Of a stretch of 64,000 bases of DNA, positions 54,402 to 63,828 are shown piece after piece. The translations under genes were made by a program, and so were the position numbers. Source of the stretch: Arcobacter arenosus (GTDB taxonomy: Bacteria; Campylobacterota; Campylobacteria; Campylobacterales; Arcobacteraceae). The stretch is from positions 62,001 to 126,000 of the forward strand of contig NZ_VANU01000003.1 of assembly GCF_005771535.1 (NCBI RefSeq). The letters run 5' to 3'. The notes under the pieces are model-generated. The model did not search any database, was not told the DNA's origin, and saw only the letters and a list, made by a program, of their open reading frames with translations. Position 1 is the stretch's first letter, and each line of letters begins with the position of its first letter.

Positions 54402-54430
54402 CATATTTTAGGTATAACTTCTAAAATATG
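54402..54430. repeat. Inverted repeat upstream of HNH gene
   Basis: A perfect 10-bp inverted repeat (CATATTTTAG / CTAAAATATG) around a 9-nt loop containing GTATAAC. No T-run on the minus strand; it could be an operator or a relic of a recombination site. Confidence 0.4.
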
Positions 54431-54530
54431 GGCTTTAAAGACAATGGAAAATTCATATTTTTATTAAAATCAAGGCAAAGAGAATTTTTTATGAAGGAGT
54501 TTACTGTAGTAAATGACTGATTAAAAAATT

Positions 54531-55094
54531 TTATTTAACGCTGAGTTTATCAAAAAGATGAATTTTCTTTTCCCGATGCATGCATTTTAATATCTCATAA
54601 GTCTTAGACACATCATAAGTCGCACTATGATAACTCTCATCATCAAAATCTATATTATAAAAAATACAAGTCTCATCCAACTTTGGATTTTTGATTCTCC
54701 CATTTTTATTTAAAGCTTTTACAATATGCTTATTCTCTTTCATGGTACAAATATGATTTTCAAAAGAAGCCAAGCCTTCAACTCTTGCAAGCTCAAAACT
54801 TATATTATGGGCAACTAAAGTTTTTGCATCTTTACAAAACTCTACAAAGTCTTCATCCTCTTTAAAATAAGAAGCATATTTTTCTTCACTTTTATTTCTA
54901 TGTTCAAGTATTAACTCTGGAGTTAATCTATGTACTTGAAAGGCGTAATAATTAACTGGATATCTTGAAAGATAATACCGATGAAATTTATCTACTACAA
55001 CTAGTTCATTATCTTGAATCTTAATTTTTACAGCTGCAGCTTCTATAACATCATATGGATTTAAAGTGTTTGTTTCAAAGTCTAAAATAATCAT
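54531..55094 (-). CDS. DEDDh 3'-5' exonuclease (DnaQ-like)
   Basis: 187 residues: ExoI motif DFETNTL, central VAHNISFELARVE and ExoIII with H-x4-D (YHSATYDVSKT). A stand-alone proofreading-type nuclease, related to the DNA polymerase III epsilon subunit but too short to carry the polymerase-binding tail. Confidence 0.88.
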   Translation of the reverse strand: MIILDFETNTLNPYDVIEAAAVKIKIQDNELVVVDKFHRYYLSRYPVNYYAFQVHRLTPELILEHRNKSEEKYASYFKEDEDFVEFCKDAKTLVAHNISFELARVEGLASFENHICTMKENKHIVKALNKNGRIKNPKLDETCIFYNIDFDDESYHSATYDVSKTYEILKCMHREKKIHLFDKLSVK

Positions 55095-55258
55095 GTGGAA
55101 TTATAGTGTATGAATTTGTAAATATCTCTTTTAAAATTTGAAAAAAAACTATTTTTAATTTTCAATTTGATTAATTTTTGATTTTTTTTCACAATACTAT
55201 CCTCTTGTATTGTGCCTGACTAGCACCAATGGTTAAACAAAAAAGGAAAAGGACAATA

Positions 55259-55765
55259 ATGTATTATCAAACTGCAGACTTATGTGATATGAATCAAGAT
55301 AAAAAAATTCAGGTATTATCCCCAAACTTTAAATCTTTTGGAGGGAAAAAAGGTTTTCAAGGAAGGGTTATTACTATAAAACTTGATAAAAGCAATTGGG
55401 ATTTAATTGATATTTTAAAAAATGAAGATGGGACAGGAAAAGTAGTTGTAATTGATGTTGAAGAATCTTATTATGGTGTTGTTGGGGACAAGCTATCAGC
55501 ATTTGCAGTAAAAAACAACTATATAGCTATGATTATAAATGGATATGTTAGAGACACTAGAGAAACTGTTAAATTTGATATTGGTTTATATGCTTTAGGT
55601 ACATGCCCACTTAGAAACTTTGAAAAAACAAAAGGGATTAGAGATATTGAGTTAAACTTTGGTGGAGTAACTTTCAATAATGGAGATTATATATATGCCG
55701 ATGAAGATGGGGTAATTATCTCATCTGTTGAACTTGATACAAGTGATGTTCCTATAATCTCTTAA
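55259..55765 (+). CDS. rraA: RraA-family protein (RNase E inhibitor / aldolase-like fold)
   Basis: 168 residues from the ATG at 55259, which follows AAAAGGAC and gives the family-typical YYQTADLCDMN; an ATG at 55229 would add ten basic residues without a ribosome site. NFGGVTFNNGDYIYADEDGVI is split by the conserved DxDG element typical of RraA. The partner RNase E is absent from many Campylobacterota, so the role may differ from that in E. coli. Confidence 0.88.
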   Translation: MYYQTADLCDMNQDKKIQVLSPNFKSFGGKKGFQGRVITIKLDKSNWDLIDILKNEDGTGKVVVIDVEESYYGVVGDKLSAFAVKNNYIAMIINGYVRDTRETVKFDIGLYALGTCPLRNFEKTKGIRDIELNFGGVTFNNGDYIYADEDGVIISSVELDTSDVPIIS

Positions 55766-55849
55766 TAGTTTAAAAGAATTATTCAAGTTTTTCTTATTAA
55801 ATATAAAAATTTTTAGTATAATTCCAAAAAATTTTAATAGGACAAAAAC

Positions 55850-56647
55850 TTGGATAAAATCAAATCCCTTGTAGAAGCAAAAAAGTTTCAAAACTTTATT
55901 ATTATACTTATCATTTTAAATGGTATATCAATGGGTTTAGAAACTTCAAAATCAGTTATGGAAAGTTTTGGTAGCATAATTCATGCTTTTGATATCTTTG
56001 TAATTTCTGTTTTTACTATTGAAGTTACACTTAGAATAATTGCCCATAGAATCTCTTTTTTTAAAGACCCATGGTCTTTATTTGATTTTTTTGTTGTAAT
56101 TATCTCGTTAATCCCATCAAGTGGAAGTTTCCAAGTTTTAAGAATCTTAAGGGTTTTAAGACTTTTTAGACTTATTACAGTAGTTCCTCAAATGAGAAAA
56201 ATTGTTGCTGCTTTAATAAGTGTTATACCAGGGATGATTTCAATAATTGGACTTATGAGTTTAATTTTTTATGTTTTTGCCATCATGGCGACATCTTTGT
56301 ATTCAGAGACTTTTCCCCAATGGTTTGGAACACTTGGAGAATCATTTTATAGTCTATTTCAAATTATGACTTTAGAATCTTGGTCAATGGGAATTGTAAG
56401 ACCTCTAATGGAGCAACACCCTTTAGCATGGACATTTTTTATTCCATTTATATTTGTTGCTACTTTTATTATGATTAACCTTGTTGTTGCAATAATTGTA
56501 GATGCAATGAGTATCATAAAAGAAGAAGAGATTGAAAAAATCGAGGAAGTAAAAGTTTCTGAAAATGAATTAAAAAACGAAATTAAATCTTTACAAAATG
56601 AGATTCAAGAACTAAAACAATTAATTATAAAATCACATAGAAAGTAA
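55850..56647 (+). CDS. Voltage-gated sodium channel, NavAb type
   Basis: 265 residues from a TTG after TAGGAC. One six-helix domain. S4 carries R98, R101, R104 and R107 every third residue; the pore has the selectivity filter T174-LESWSM-M180 with E176, the same as in the structurally known Arcobacter channel NavAb. The C-terminal ~45 residues form a coiled coil for tetramerisation. It is a homotetrameric inner-membrane Na+ channel. The near identity in length and filter strongly supports an Arcobacter-group host. Confidence 0.95.
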   Translation: MDKIKSLVEAKKFQNFIIILIILNGISMGLETSKSVMESFGSIIHAFDIFVISVFTIEVTLRIIAHRISFFKDPWSLFDFFVVIISLIPSSGSFQVLRILRVLRLFRLITVVPQMRKIVAALISVIPGMISIIGLMSLIFYVFAIMATSLYSETFPQWFGTLGESFYSLFQIMTLESWSMGIVRPLMEQHPLAWTFFIPFIFVATFIMINLVVAIIVDAMSIIKEEEIEKIEEVKVSENELKNEIKSLQNEIQELKQLIIKSHRK

Positions 56648-56666
56648 GTTTAAGAGCTTACTTTCT
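56639..56666. terminator. Bidirectional terminator between sodium channel and AraC gene
   Basis: A perfect 10-bp stem (AGAAAGTAAG / CTTACTTTCT) with an 8-nt loop spans both stops. Confidence 0.65.
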
Positions 56667-57432
56667 TAATCAAAGATGGTGTATAACCTGAATATTTCCT
56701 AAAAACTTTTATCATATAAGACTGGTCAGAAAAACCACTTTCATAAGCAATAGTTGATAAAGACATATCAGTTTTTAAAAGTTCTCTTACTTTATTCACT
56801 TTTTTTATTTGAACAAAATGGGAAGGGGAAATACCAAAATTTCTTTTAAACTCCCTAGAAAAATGAAACTTTGACAATCCTGCATTTTTTGATAAATCAT
56901 CTAAGGAGATGTTTAAATCTCTTATATTTGCATCAATAAAATCTATTGTTGAAGAAAAACTTTTTGTTGTTTTTTTATCTTCAATTATTTGATTCTCTTT
57001 AATTGTTGAATGGTATTTTAATATATAATCTAAAAAATCAAATATTGCATTATCAACTGCTAAATCATTTATCTCTTTAGATTCAAAGGTTTCAAACATA
57101 GTTATAAACAAATATGAAGCTTTTTCATCATTTATAAAACTATTAAAATGAATCGTCTCTAAACTATCTTTTTTAAGTATATCTTTTGCAATAGAATTAA
57201 CCAAAGAAACAGTTGGCATAATATTTAGATGGGACCATGTACTATTGTTTGTAGTATGTATCTCATATGGATTTACAACTTGAATTATTCCAGGCACTAT
57301 TTTATGTTTTTCTTTTTCATTTGCAAAAAAATGTGCACCTTCATATACTAAACTAATAGTATATTCTTCATGAAAGTGCTTATTTAAAGTAACATTTTTA
57401 AAGTTGTTATTAACATAAAATATATCGCTCAT
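56650..57432 (-). CDS. AraC-family transcriptional regulator
   Basis: 260 residues: an N-terminal cupin-like sensing domain (HFHEEYTISLVYEG) and two C-terminal helix-turn-helix motifs (LSKFHFSREFKRNFGISPSHF; AYESGFSDQSYMIKVFRKYSGYTP). The acetyltransferase gene lies 6 bp upstream in the same direction, so the pair forms an operon and the regulator may control it. Confidence 0.92.
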   Translation of the reverse strand: MSDIFYVNNNFKNVTLNKHFHEEYTISLVYEGAHFFANEKEKHKIVPGIIQVVNPYEIHTTNNSTWSHLNIMPTVSLVNSIAKDILKKDSLETIHFNSFINDEKASYLFITMFETFESKEINDLAVDNAIFDFLDYILKYHSTIKENQIIEDKKTTKSFSSTIDFIDANIRDLNISLDDLSKNAGLSKFHFSREFKRNFGISPSHFVQIKKVNKVRELLKTDMSLSTIAYESGFSDQSYMIKVFRKYSGYTPSLIKKVSS

Positions 57433-57438
57433 GTGTTC

Positions 57439-58008
57439 CTATTTTTCTTTTAAAACTCTTTTTGAAGTATCAAATACAAATTCATAATAGTTATTATTGT
57501 TAAACTGAAACTCTTGGATAACTTCAAGTCCCATTTTTCTTTTGTGGGCTTCATATGACCTTGGATTTATTTTATTTACAAAGGTAACTAAAATCTCATA
57601 TTTTTTTGACATCTCTTCAATTGCAAAATCAAAAAGTTTTTCCAAAAGTCCTGAGCCTCTATATCTTTTATCAATACAAACTGGTCCATATTGGTATGAA
57701 TTATCAATTGTAATTTGTTTTCCTTGATATTGAAGCTTTGGCAAATCTTCAATCATAAATGCAAACATTGGCCATTTTGACCAATACTGCCAAGATGCAG
57801 ACATAACATATCCAACAACTTCATCATTATCAATTGCTACAAAAATACCTTTTTCTTTTTTTATAATATCTTCTAATTGTTCTTTTGTAAAAGAAGTTGT
57901 AACAAAACCATCTTTTTTGTCTTCTTCTTTTATAGTATCAACTTGATACTTACTGTGTAAATTTAAGATACCTTCTACATCATTATTGTCAGCTATTTTT
58001 AAAATCAC
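57439..58008 (-). CDS. GNAT-family N-acetyltransferase
   Basis: 189 residues with the acetyl-CoA loop in CIDKRYRGSGLLEKLFDFAIEEM, preceded by GYVMSASWQYW. Substrate unknown. In operon with the AraC regulator. Confidence 0.88.
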   Translation of the reverse strand: MILKIADNNDVEGILNLHSKYQVDTIKEEDKKDGFVTTSFTKEQLEDIIKKEKGIFVAIDNDEVVGYVMSASWQYWSKWPMFAFMIEDLPKLQYQGKQITIDNSYQYGPVCIDKRYRGSGLLEKLFDFAIEEMSKKYEILVTFVNKINPRSYEAHKRKMGLEVIQEFQFNNNNYYEFVFDTSKRVLKEK

Positions 58009-58074
58009 TGTAAATCTCCTCTAACTAAAAAAATATTATAGTGATTTTAAAATTTAATGTATAGTAATATTTTG

Positions 58075-59079
58075 CTATTTCCTAACTAGTTTTATATCTT
58101 TTATATCAATATCTAAATAACAAATTGAACTCTCTTCTAAACAATCAATACAAAAAGTTTTTACTATAATCTCTGTATTTTCATAATCATCTAAAATCAC
58201 ATCCAACTCATAAAAATCACCACAATAAGATACATCTAAAATAGTTGCTTTGATTTTAGATTTATCAGCTACAACTTTTATTTTGTCAATTGGAACAATC
58301 CCTACATAGTCTTTTGGAACACTACATCCAATTTTTTCAATCAATCTTTCTGGAAGTTTATTAATTTTATTTAAAAAATTTGCTACATAAAAAGAGTTTG
58401 GCTCTTCAAATAGTTTTTTAGGTGTTCCAAATTGCTCTACTCTTTTGTTGTTAATTATTGCAATTTTATCAGACATACTAAGAGCTTCTTTTTGGTCATG
58501 GGTTACAAGTATTGCACTAAGCCCTAACTCTTTGATTAATTTTTTTAACCAAACTTTTGTTTTATTTCTTAGAAGTGTATCTAAATTTGCAAATGGCTCA
58601 TCAAGTAATATAACCTTTGGTTCATAGGCTAAAACTCTAGCAATAGAAACTCTTTGTTGTTGTCCTCCACTTAATTCATGGATTTGTTTATGTCTATGGT
58701 CAACTAAATCAAATTGTTTTAAAAGTTTATCAACTCTTCTTTGTCTTTCTATTTTGTTTAGTTTATATAAGGCAAATTCAATATTTTGTCTTACGTTTAA
58801 GTGTGGAAACAATGCATAATCTTGAAAAATATAACCAATATCTTTGTGACACTCCCTTTTTCCATTTGCTATTAAGCAATGTTCATTGATAAATATTTCT
58901 CCGGTATAATTTTCTTCAAGTGATGCGATTGATCTTAAAATTGTACTTTTACCACAACCACTTGGTCCTAAGATAGTTACAATCTCCCCTTGCTTTACAC
59001 TTAAAGATACATCATTTAAAATTTGAGTATTACCAAAAGCAATTGAATAATTTTTTACACTAATACCTACGTTTGTCAT
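58075..59079 (-). CDS. fbpC: Ferric iron ABC transporter ATPase
   Basis: 334 residues. Walker A GPSGCGKST, signature LSGGQQQRVSIARVLAY, Walker B VILLDEPFANLD, and a C-terminal ~90-residue TOBE-like regulatory domain as in FbpC. Starts 1 bp from the permease gene. Powers uptake of Fe(III) delivered by the periplasmic FbpA proteins. Confidence 0.92.
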   Translation of the reverse strand: MTNVGISVKNYSIAFGNTQILNDVSLSVKQGEIVTILGPSGCGKSTILRSIASLEENYTGEIFINEHCLIANGKRECHKDIGYIFQDYALFPHLNVRQNIEFALYKLNKIERQRRVDKLLKQFDLVDHRHKQIHELSGGQQQRVSIARVLAYEPKVILLDEPFANLDTLLRNKTKVWLKKLIKELGLSAILVTHDQKEALSMSDKIAIINNKRVEQFGTPKKLFEEPNSFYVANFLNKINKLPERLIEKIGCSVPKDYVGIVPIDKIKVVADKSKIKATILDVSYCGDFYELDVILDDYENTEIIVKTFCIDCLEESSICYLDIDIKDIKLVRK

Positions 59080-59080
59080 C

Positions 59081-60661
59081 CTAATCCTTCACCATCTTTT
59101 TTACAAGTACTAAAACTGATACCATACCAAACAATACTATAAACATTGCAGGGACTGCTGATTCTATAACCTGAGCTTGAGTTACAAGTTCATGGGATAA
59201 TACAGGTAAAGTATCAAAATTAAATGGTCTTAAAATCATTGTTAGAGGTAATTCTTTTAATGTCTCAATAAAAATAACTATAAAACTTGTCATAATTGAA
59301 CCTTTTAATAAAGGAAAAATCACTTTAAAAAAAGTATAAAAACTACCAACTTGCATAGTTTTACATGCATCATCATAACTTTGAGGAATCTTACTAAATC
59401 CAGATTCATAATTATTTATTGAAATAGCAATAAACCTAACGATATAACCAAAAATTACAGCAATAACTGTACCACTTAATAAAATATCAAAACTTTTATC
59501 TATATATGAGAAAAAACTTAATACACCAACAGCTACAACAGCACCTGGAATTGAATAACCTAGTTTTGCTATTTGTACAAGATTATCTGCAATTTTACTT
59601 TTATGAATTCTCACATTATAAACAATTATAAAAGCTAAGGCAGTAATTATAATTGAACTAGAAATTCCTAAACCTAATGTTTGGTAAAGTATAGTTAAAA
59701 AGTCTTCATCAATAATCTCTTCATAAGAGATATAAAACCAATAACTCATTTGAGAAAAAGGTAATAAAAATCCAAAGAAAAATGGAATAAAACAGGCAAA
59801 AAATGCTAAAACTGCTTTAAATCCAGTAATTTTTTCTTTTACAATAGGTTTAAAATCTTTTCCACTACTTTTGTACCTTTTGTTTTTTCTTTGAAACCTC
59901 TCAAGAAAGATAAGTAGAAAAACAAAAAGCATCAACATAGATGCTAATTTTGAAGCATCTTCAACACTTCCCATTCCAAGCCATGTTCTAAAAATACCAG
60001 TTACAAAGGTTGAAACACCATAATAATCCATAACACCATAATCAGCAACTGCTTCCATAACTGCCAAAATTGCCCCAGCTACAATTGCAGGTCTTGATAT
60101 TGGTAAAATTACTTTATAAAAAATCTGGAAATTTGTTAATCCCATAGTTTTAGAAGCTTCTATAATTGAACTTGATTCAGATTTTAAATATGTTTTTGAG
60201 ATTAAATAAACATAAGGATATAAAACCAAAGACATTACTATAATAGCACCTTCAATAGACATAATATCAAAGAAATATACTTCATTTAAAGTTTTACCCA
60301 TTAAATCTAAAATAAAAGTTGTAACTGAACCGGTAATATCAAACATACCCCCATAGATATACGACATAATATATGTAGGGATTGCAAAGGGTAAAATTAA
60401 ACCGTAGTGGAAAAAATGTGAGCCAAAAAATTTAAAAAAAGTTGTTATATAAGCTGTTGTAAAACCTAAAAAAATCGTTAATATAGCAACTCCAAACATG
60501 ATATATAAAGAGTTATAAATATATTCAAAAAGTACAGTATCAACTAAATGTGTCCAGTTATTACTGTCCACAAAAACATTTGAAATTAAAATTAAACCTG
60601 GAATAGAGATGAATAGTGTTAAAAAAATACTACTTACTGTTAACTTATTAAAAATCTTCAA
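59081..60661 (-). CDS. fbpB: Ferric iron ABC transporter permease
   Basis: 526 residues with twelve membrane segments in two homologous halves, each with an EAA loop (SKTMGLTNFQIFYKVILPISRPA; YDDACKTMQVGSFYTFFKVIFPLLKG). This fused double permease is typical of FbpB/SfuB iron transporters. Between fbpA and fbpC in one operon. Confidence 0.92.
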   Translation of the reverse strand: MKIFNKLTVSSIFLTLFISIPGLILISNVFVDSNNWTHLVDTVLFEYIYNSLYIMFGVAILTIFLGFTTAYITTFFKFFGSHFFHYGLILPFAIPTYIMSYIYGGMFDITGSVTTFILDLMGKTLNEVYFFDIMSIEGAIIVMSLVLYPYVYLISKTYLKSESSSIIEASKTMGLTNFQIFYKVILPISRPAIVAGAILAVMEAVADYGVMDYYGVSTFVTGIFRTWLGMGSVEDASKLASMLMLFVFLLIFLERFQRKNKRYKSSGKDFKPIVKEKITGFKAVLAFFACFIPFFFGFLLPFSQMSYWFYISYEEIIDEDFLTILYQTLGLGISSSIIITALAFIIVYNVRIHKSKIADNLVQIAKLGYSIPGAVVAVGVLSFFSYIDKSFDILLSGTVIAVIFGYIVRFIAISINNYESGFSKIPQSYDDACKTMQVGSFYTFFKVIFPLLKGSIMTSFIVIFIETLKELPLTMILRPFNFDTLPVLSHELVTQAQVIESAVPAMFIVLFGMVSVLVLVKKMVKD

Positions 60662-60667
60662 TTTTTC

Positions 60668-61675
60668 TTATTTCCACCCTGCTTTATCAAATATTTTAAC
60701 AGCATTTATATTATATTTTCCCATAGTATTTATTGAAATATTATCTTCTTCAAAAGTTCCCCATGAAGATACTACATCATTTTTCTTAACACCCTTTGCC
60801 ACAGGATACTCAAAATTTCCATTTGCAAATAAATCTTGTGCTTCAGGACTTAATAAAAACTCTATAAATTTTATAGCATTTTCTTTATTAGGAGCATATT
60901 TAGCAACCCCTGCCCCACTAACATTTATATGTGTTCCACCATTTTCAAACTTTGGAAATATAATTTTAACTTTTTTAACAGCTTCACTTTCTGCAATATC
61001 TTTATTACCAATCATTTTACCAACATAATAAGTATTTGCAATAGCAATTTTTCCAATTCCATTTGCAACTGCTTTTACTTGGTATCTATCATTTCCTCTA
61101 GGTTTTCTTGCCATATTTTTTACAACACCTTGTGCCCATTTTAAAGCATACTCTTCACCATGGTGAGCAATAACAGCGGCAAGCATTGATTGGTTGTAAA
61201 CATGGTTTGAAGATCTAACCATAATCATTTTTTTATATTCTGGTTTTATTAAATCTTCATAAGTTTTAATCTCAATGTTACTATCAATTGGAACAATAAA
61301 AGCTCTTACTCTTTTTGTTAAAGCAAACCATTTATTATCTTCATCTCTCATATTTTCTGGTACAACTTCCATTAAATATTTTGACTCAATTGATTGAATT
61401 AATTCTTTTGATTTTGCTTGATAAAGTCTTCCTGCATCAACAGTGATTAAAACATCAGCAGGAGATTTTTCACCTTCACTTTCTAATCTTTTGATTAAGG
61501 CATTGGCATCTGCATTTACAACATTTACTTTAATACCCATTTTTTCTTCAAACATCTTATATAATTGTTTATCTGTATCATAATGTCTATGGGAATATAC
61601 ATTTACTTCACTTGAAGCAAAAACAAAACTTGTAAAAATAAAAAAACTTAAAATAATTTGTTTAATCATATTCAT
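60668..61675 (-). CDS. fbpA: Ferric iron-binding periplasmic protein (copy 1)
   Basis: 335 residues with a signal peptide (ending VFA). Transferrin-like binding protein: SHRHYDTDKQLYKMFEE at the start and the Tyr-Tyr iron ligand pair in ANTYYVGKM. It heads the fbpABC operon. The downstream-encoded copy 2 has the same length and very similar sequence. A -10 TATAAT and a Fur-like element lie upstream. Confidence 0.93.
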   Translation of the reverse strand: MNMIKQIILSFFIFTSFVFASSEVNVYSHRHYDTDKQLYKMFEEKMGIKVNVVNADANALIKRLESEGEKSPADVLITVDAGRLYQAKSKELIQSIESKYLMEVVPENMRDEDNKWFALTKRVRAFIVPIDSNIEIKTYEDLIKPEYKKMIMVRSSNHVYNQSMLAAVIAHHGEEYALKWAQGVVKNMARKPRGNDRYQVKAVANGIGKIAIANTYYVGKMIGNKDIAESEAVKKVKIIFPKFENGGTHINVSGAGVAKYAPNKENAIKFIEFLLSPEAQDLFANGNFEYPVAKGVKKNDVVSSWGTFEEDNISINTMGKYNINAVKIFDKAGWK

Positions 61676-61728
61676 TCCTTTTAAAAGTGTAAATTATACC
61701 ACTATTGAAGTAAAACATATCTTATAGT

Positions 61729-61741
61729 AATAATTGTTATC
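61729..61741 (-). promoter_or_regulatory. Fur-box-like element upstream of fbpA copy 1
   Basis: AATAATTGTTATC is a 6-1-6 imperfect repeat matching the Fur pattern GATAAT-N-ATTATC in the reverse sense; it sits 54 bp before the start. Iron repression inferred. Confidence 0.5.
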
Positions 61742-61763
61742 AAAATTATAAGAGGAGATAAAA

Positions 61764-61791
61764 AAAGGGAGTAGCAAAAACTATTCCCTTT
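61764..61791 (-). terminator. Terminator after fbpA copy 2
   Basis: An 11-bp stem with one G-U pair (AAAGGGAATAG / CTACTCCCTTT on the minus strand) followed by TTTTTTT. It is nearly identical to the rpsR terminator at 62928. Confidence 0.85.
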
Positions 61792-61815
61792 CTTTTTTAT
61801 AAATGTTAGATTATA

Positions 61816-62823
61816 TTATTTCCAACCAGCTTTATCAAATATTTTTACAGCTGCTGCATTGTTTTTTCCAAGTTCATTAATTGAAATTGTGTCATCTTCA
61901 AAAGTTCCCCAAGATTCAACTATAGGATTTCTCTTTACACCTTCAATAACTGGATATTCAAAGTTTCCTCCAGCAAATAACTCTTGTGCATCTTTGCTTG
62001 CTAAGAACTCAATAAATTTAATTGCATTTTCTTTATTAGGAGAATATTTTGCAACACCAGCACCACTTACATTTACGTGTGTACCACCATTTTCAAATTT
62101 AGGAAAGAAAATTTTAACTTTTTTTACTGCTTGGGCTTGTGATTCATCTTTGTTATCAACCATTTTACCAATATAATAAGTGTTTGCAATTGCAATTTCA
62201 CCGATACCATTTGCAATAGCTTTTACTTGATATCTGTCATTACCTTTTGGAGCCATTGCCATATTTGCAACTACACCTTTAGCCCAGTTTAAAGCATACT
62301 CTTCACCATGGTGAGCAATCATACCTGCTAATAATGATTGATTATATTCATTATTTGAAGATCTAACCATAATTTTACCCTTAAATTTTGGATCTGCTAA
62401 ATCTTCATATGTAGATAATTCTTTTTCTACTCCTGATCCTAATTTATAAACTGTAACTCTTGCTCTTTTTGTTAAACCAAACCATTGGTTATCTTTATCT
62501 CTTAATTTTTCTGGGATTGAACTTATTAATTTTTCTGATTCAATTGCTTGAAAAAGACCTTTTTCTTTTGCTGTATATAATCTTGCAGCATCAACAGTAA
62601 TTAAAACATCAGCTGGAGATTTTTCACCCTCTGATTCAAGTCTTTGTACTAAAGCAGAACCTTTTGCTTTTACAACATTTACTTTTATACCTGTTTTTTC
62701 TTCAAACATTTTAAATAATACTTTATCAGTATCATAATGCCTTGTTGAGTAAATATTAACCTCGCTTGCAGCATATATCGAACTTGTCAACATAAATGCA
62801 CCTAAAAATAATTTCTTTAGCAT
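61816..62823 (-). CDS. Ferric iron-binding periplasmic protein (copy 2)
   Basis: 335 residues with a signal peptide (ending IYA). It shares the STRHYDTDKVLFKMFEEKTGIKVNV start and the Tyr-Tyr pair in ANTYYIGKM with copy 1; most residues are identical. It is monocistronic, with its own Fur-like box and terminator. It may supply extra binding protein to the single fbpBC transporter or prefer a different chelate. Confidence 0.93.
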   Translation of the reverse strand: MLKKLFLGAFMLTSSIYAASEVNIYSTRHYDTDKVLFKMFEEKTGIKVNVVKAKGSALVQRLESEGEKSPADVLITVDAARLYTAKEKGLFQAIESEKLISSIPEKLRDKDNQWFGLTKRARVTVYKLGSGVEKELSTYEDLADPKFKGKIMVRSSNNEYNQSLLAGMIAHHGEEYALNWAKGVVANMAMAPKGNDRYQVKAIANGIGEIAIANTYYIGKMVDNKDESQAQAVKKVKIFFPKFENGGTHVNVSGAGVAKYSPNKENAIKFIEFLASKDAQELFAGGNFEYPVIEGVKRNPIVESWGTFEDDTISINELGKNNAAAVKIFDKAGWK

Positions 62824-62839
62824 ACCTATTTTCCTTATT

Positions 62840-62852
62840 GATAATTATTATT
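62840..62852 (-). promoter_or_regulatory. Fur-box-like element upstream of fbpA copy 2
   Basis: GATAATTATTATT fits the 6-1-6 Fur core; it lies between the start codon and a TATAAT -10 (minus strand). A further TGATTATC-type half is at about 62897-62905. Confidence 0.55.
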
Positions 62853-62927
62853 GAAATTATAATGATTGATTCCTTAATAATAACTTATACTAAGAATGAT
62901 TATCAAAATAGTTTTTGGGCAATAAAA

Positions 62928-62953
62928 AAGGGAATAGTAAAAACTATTCCCTT
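62928..62953 (-). terminator. Terminator of rpsF-ssb-rpsR operon
   Basis: A perfect 11-bp stem (AAGGGAATAGT / ACTATTCCCTT) with an AT loop of four bases, followed by TTTTTTATT on the minus strand, 30 bp after rpsR. Confidence 0.88.
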
Positions 62954-62983
62954 CAATTAAATTTTTATGTAAATATTTAAAAA

Positions 62984-63241
62984 TTATCTAGCGTAAGCTG
63001 CGTCAGTTACATCTTGAGTATCAACAATATATGGAACTAATGCCATATGTCTTGCTCTTTTAATAGCTTTTTCTACCATCTCTTGAGCATTTTTAGAGTT
63101 ACCTGTAAGTCTTCTAGGCATAATTTTACCTCTTTCACTCATAGATAGTTTTAATAACTCAGTGTTTTTATAGTCAATGAAATCAATTTTCATTTCGCTA
63201 TATTTACAAAATTTTTTTCCGTATTTTCTTCTTTCTGCCAT
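62984..63241 (-). CDS. rpsR: 30S ribosomal protein S18
   Basis: 85 residues with the S18 pattern [21 protein letters not shown] and [13 protein letters not shown]. Third gene of the conserved rpsF-ssb-rpsR operon. Confidence 0.97.
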   Translation of the reverse strand: MAERRKYGKKFCKYSEMKIDFIDYKNTELLKLSMSERGKIMPRRLTGNSKNAQEMVEKAIKRARHMALVPYIVDTQDVTDAAYAR

Positions 63242-63257
63242 CTTTAATCCTTATATT

Positions 63258-63806
63258 CTAGAAAGGTATTTCATCATCATCAATATCGATTTCAGGTATT
63301 CTATGTTCAGCTGCTTGACTAGCTTGATTATTCATACCACCATAATTATTTTGACCCATGTTGTTTTGAGGTGCTTGTTGCTGGTTGTATTGATTTGATT
63401 GAGGATTATAACCACCACCTTGGCTATTATAAGAGTTTTGCGCTCCTTGAGCTTGTGGCGCCCCCATATTTTGTGAATCTGCTTTAGAATCTAACATTTT
63501 CATACTATCTACTCTTAAAGCATGTTTACTTCTGTTAGTTCCATCTTGCGCAGTCCATTGTTCAAAAACCAGTCTACCTTCTAATAAAACTTTTGAACCT
63601 TTTCTTAAGTATTGATTAGCAACTTCAGCACTTCTACCAAAAATATTGAAATCTAAAAAACAAACCTCTTCTTTTTGTTCACCAGTTTGTGATTTATATC
63701 TATGGCTAGTTGCAATAGCAGATTTAGCTAATGCTGAACCATTTGGCATATATCTTAGTTCAATATCTCTTGTTAAGTTTCCTACCATTACTATTTTATT
63801 ATACAT
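63258..63806 (-). CDS. ssb: Single-stranded DNA-binding protein
   Basis: 182 residues: an N-terminal OB fold (KIVMVGNLTRDIELRYMP), a Gly/Gln/Asn-rich linker (about 115-165) and the acidic partner-binding tip DIDDDEIPF. Between rpsF and rpsR. Confidence 0.97.
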   Translation of the reverse strand: MYNKIVMVGNLTRDIELRYMPNGSALAKSAIATSHRYKSQTGEQKEEVCFLDFNIFGRSAEVANQYLRKGSKVLLEGRLVFEQWTAQDGTNRSKHALRVDSMKMLDSKADSQNMGAPQAQGAQNSYNSQGGGYNPQSNQYNQQQAPQNNMGQNNYGGMNNQASQAAEHRIPEIDIDDDEIPF

Positions 63807-63828
63807 AAGATGTTCCTACAAAATTTAA

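Noticed and set aside
54491-54520. Short ATG frame (MKEFTVVND) before the exonuclease gene
   Set aside because: Nine codons with a GAAGGAG-like stretch inside the frame itself; no evidence that it is expressed.
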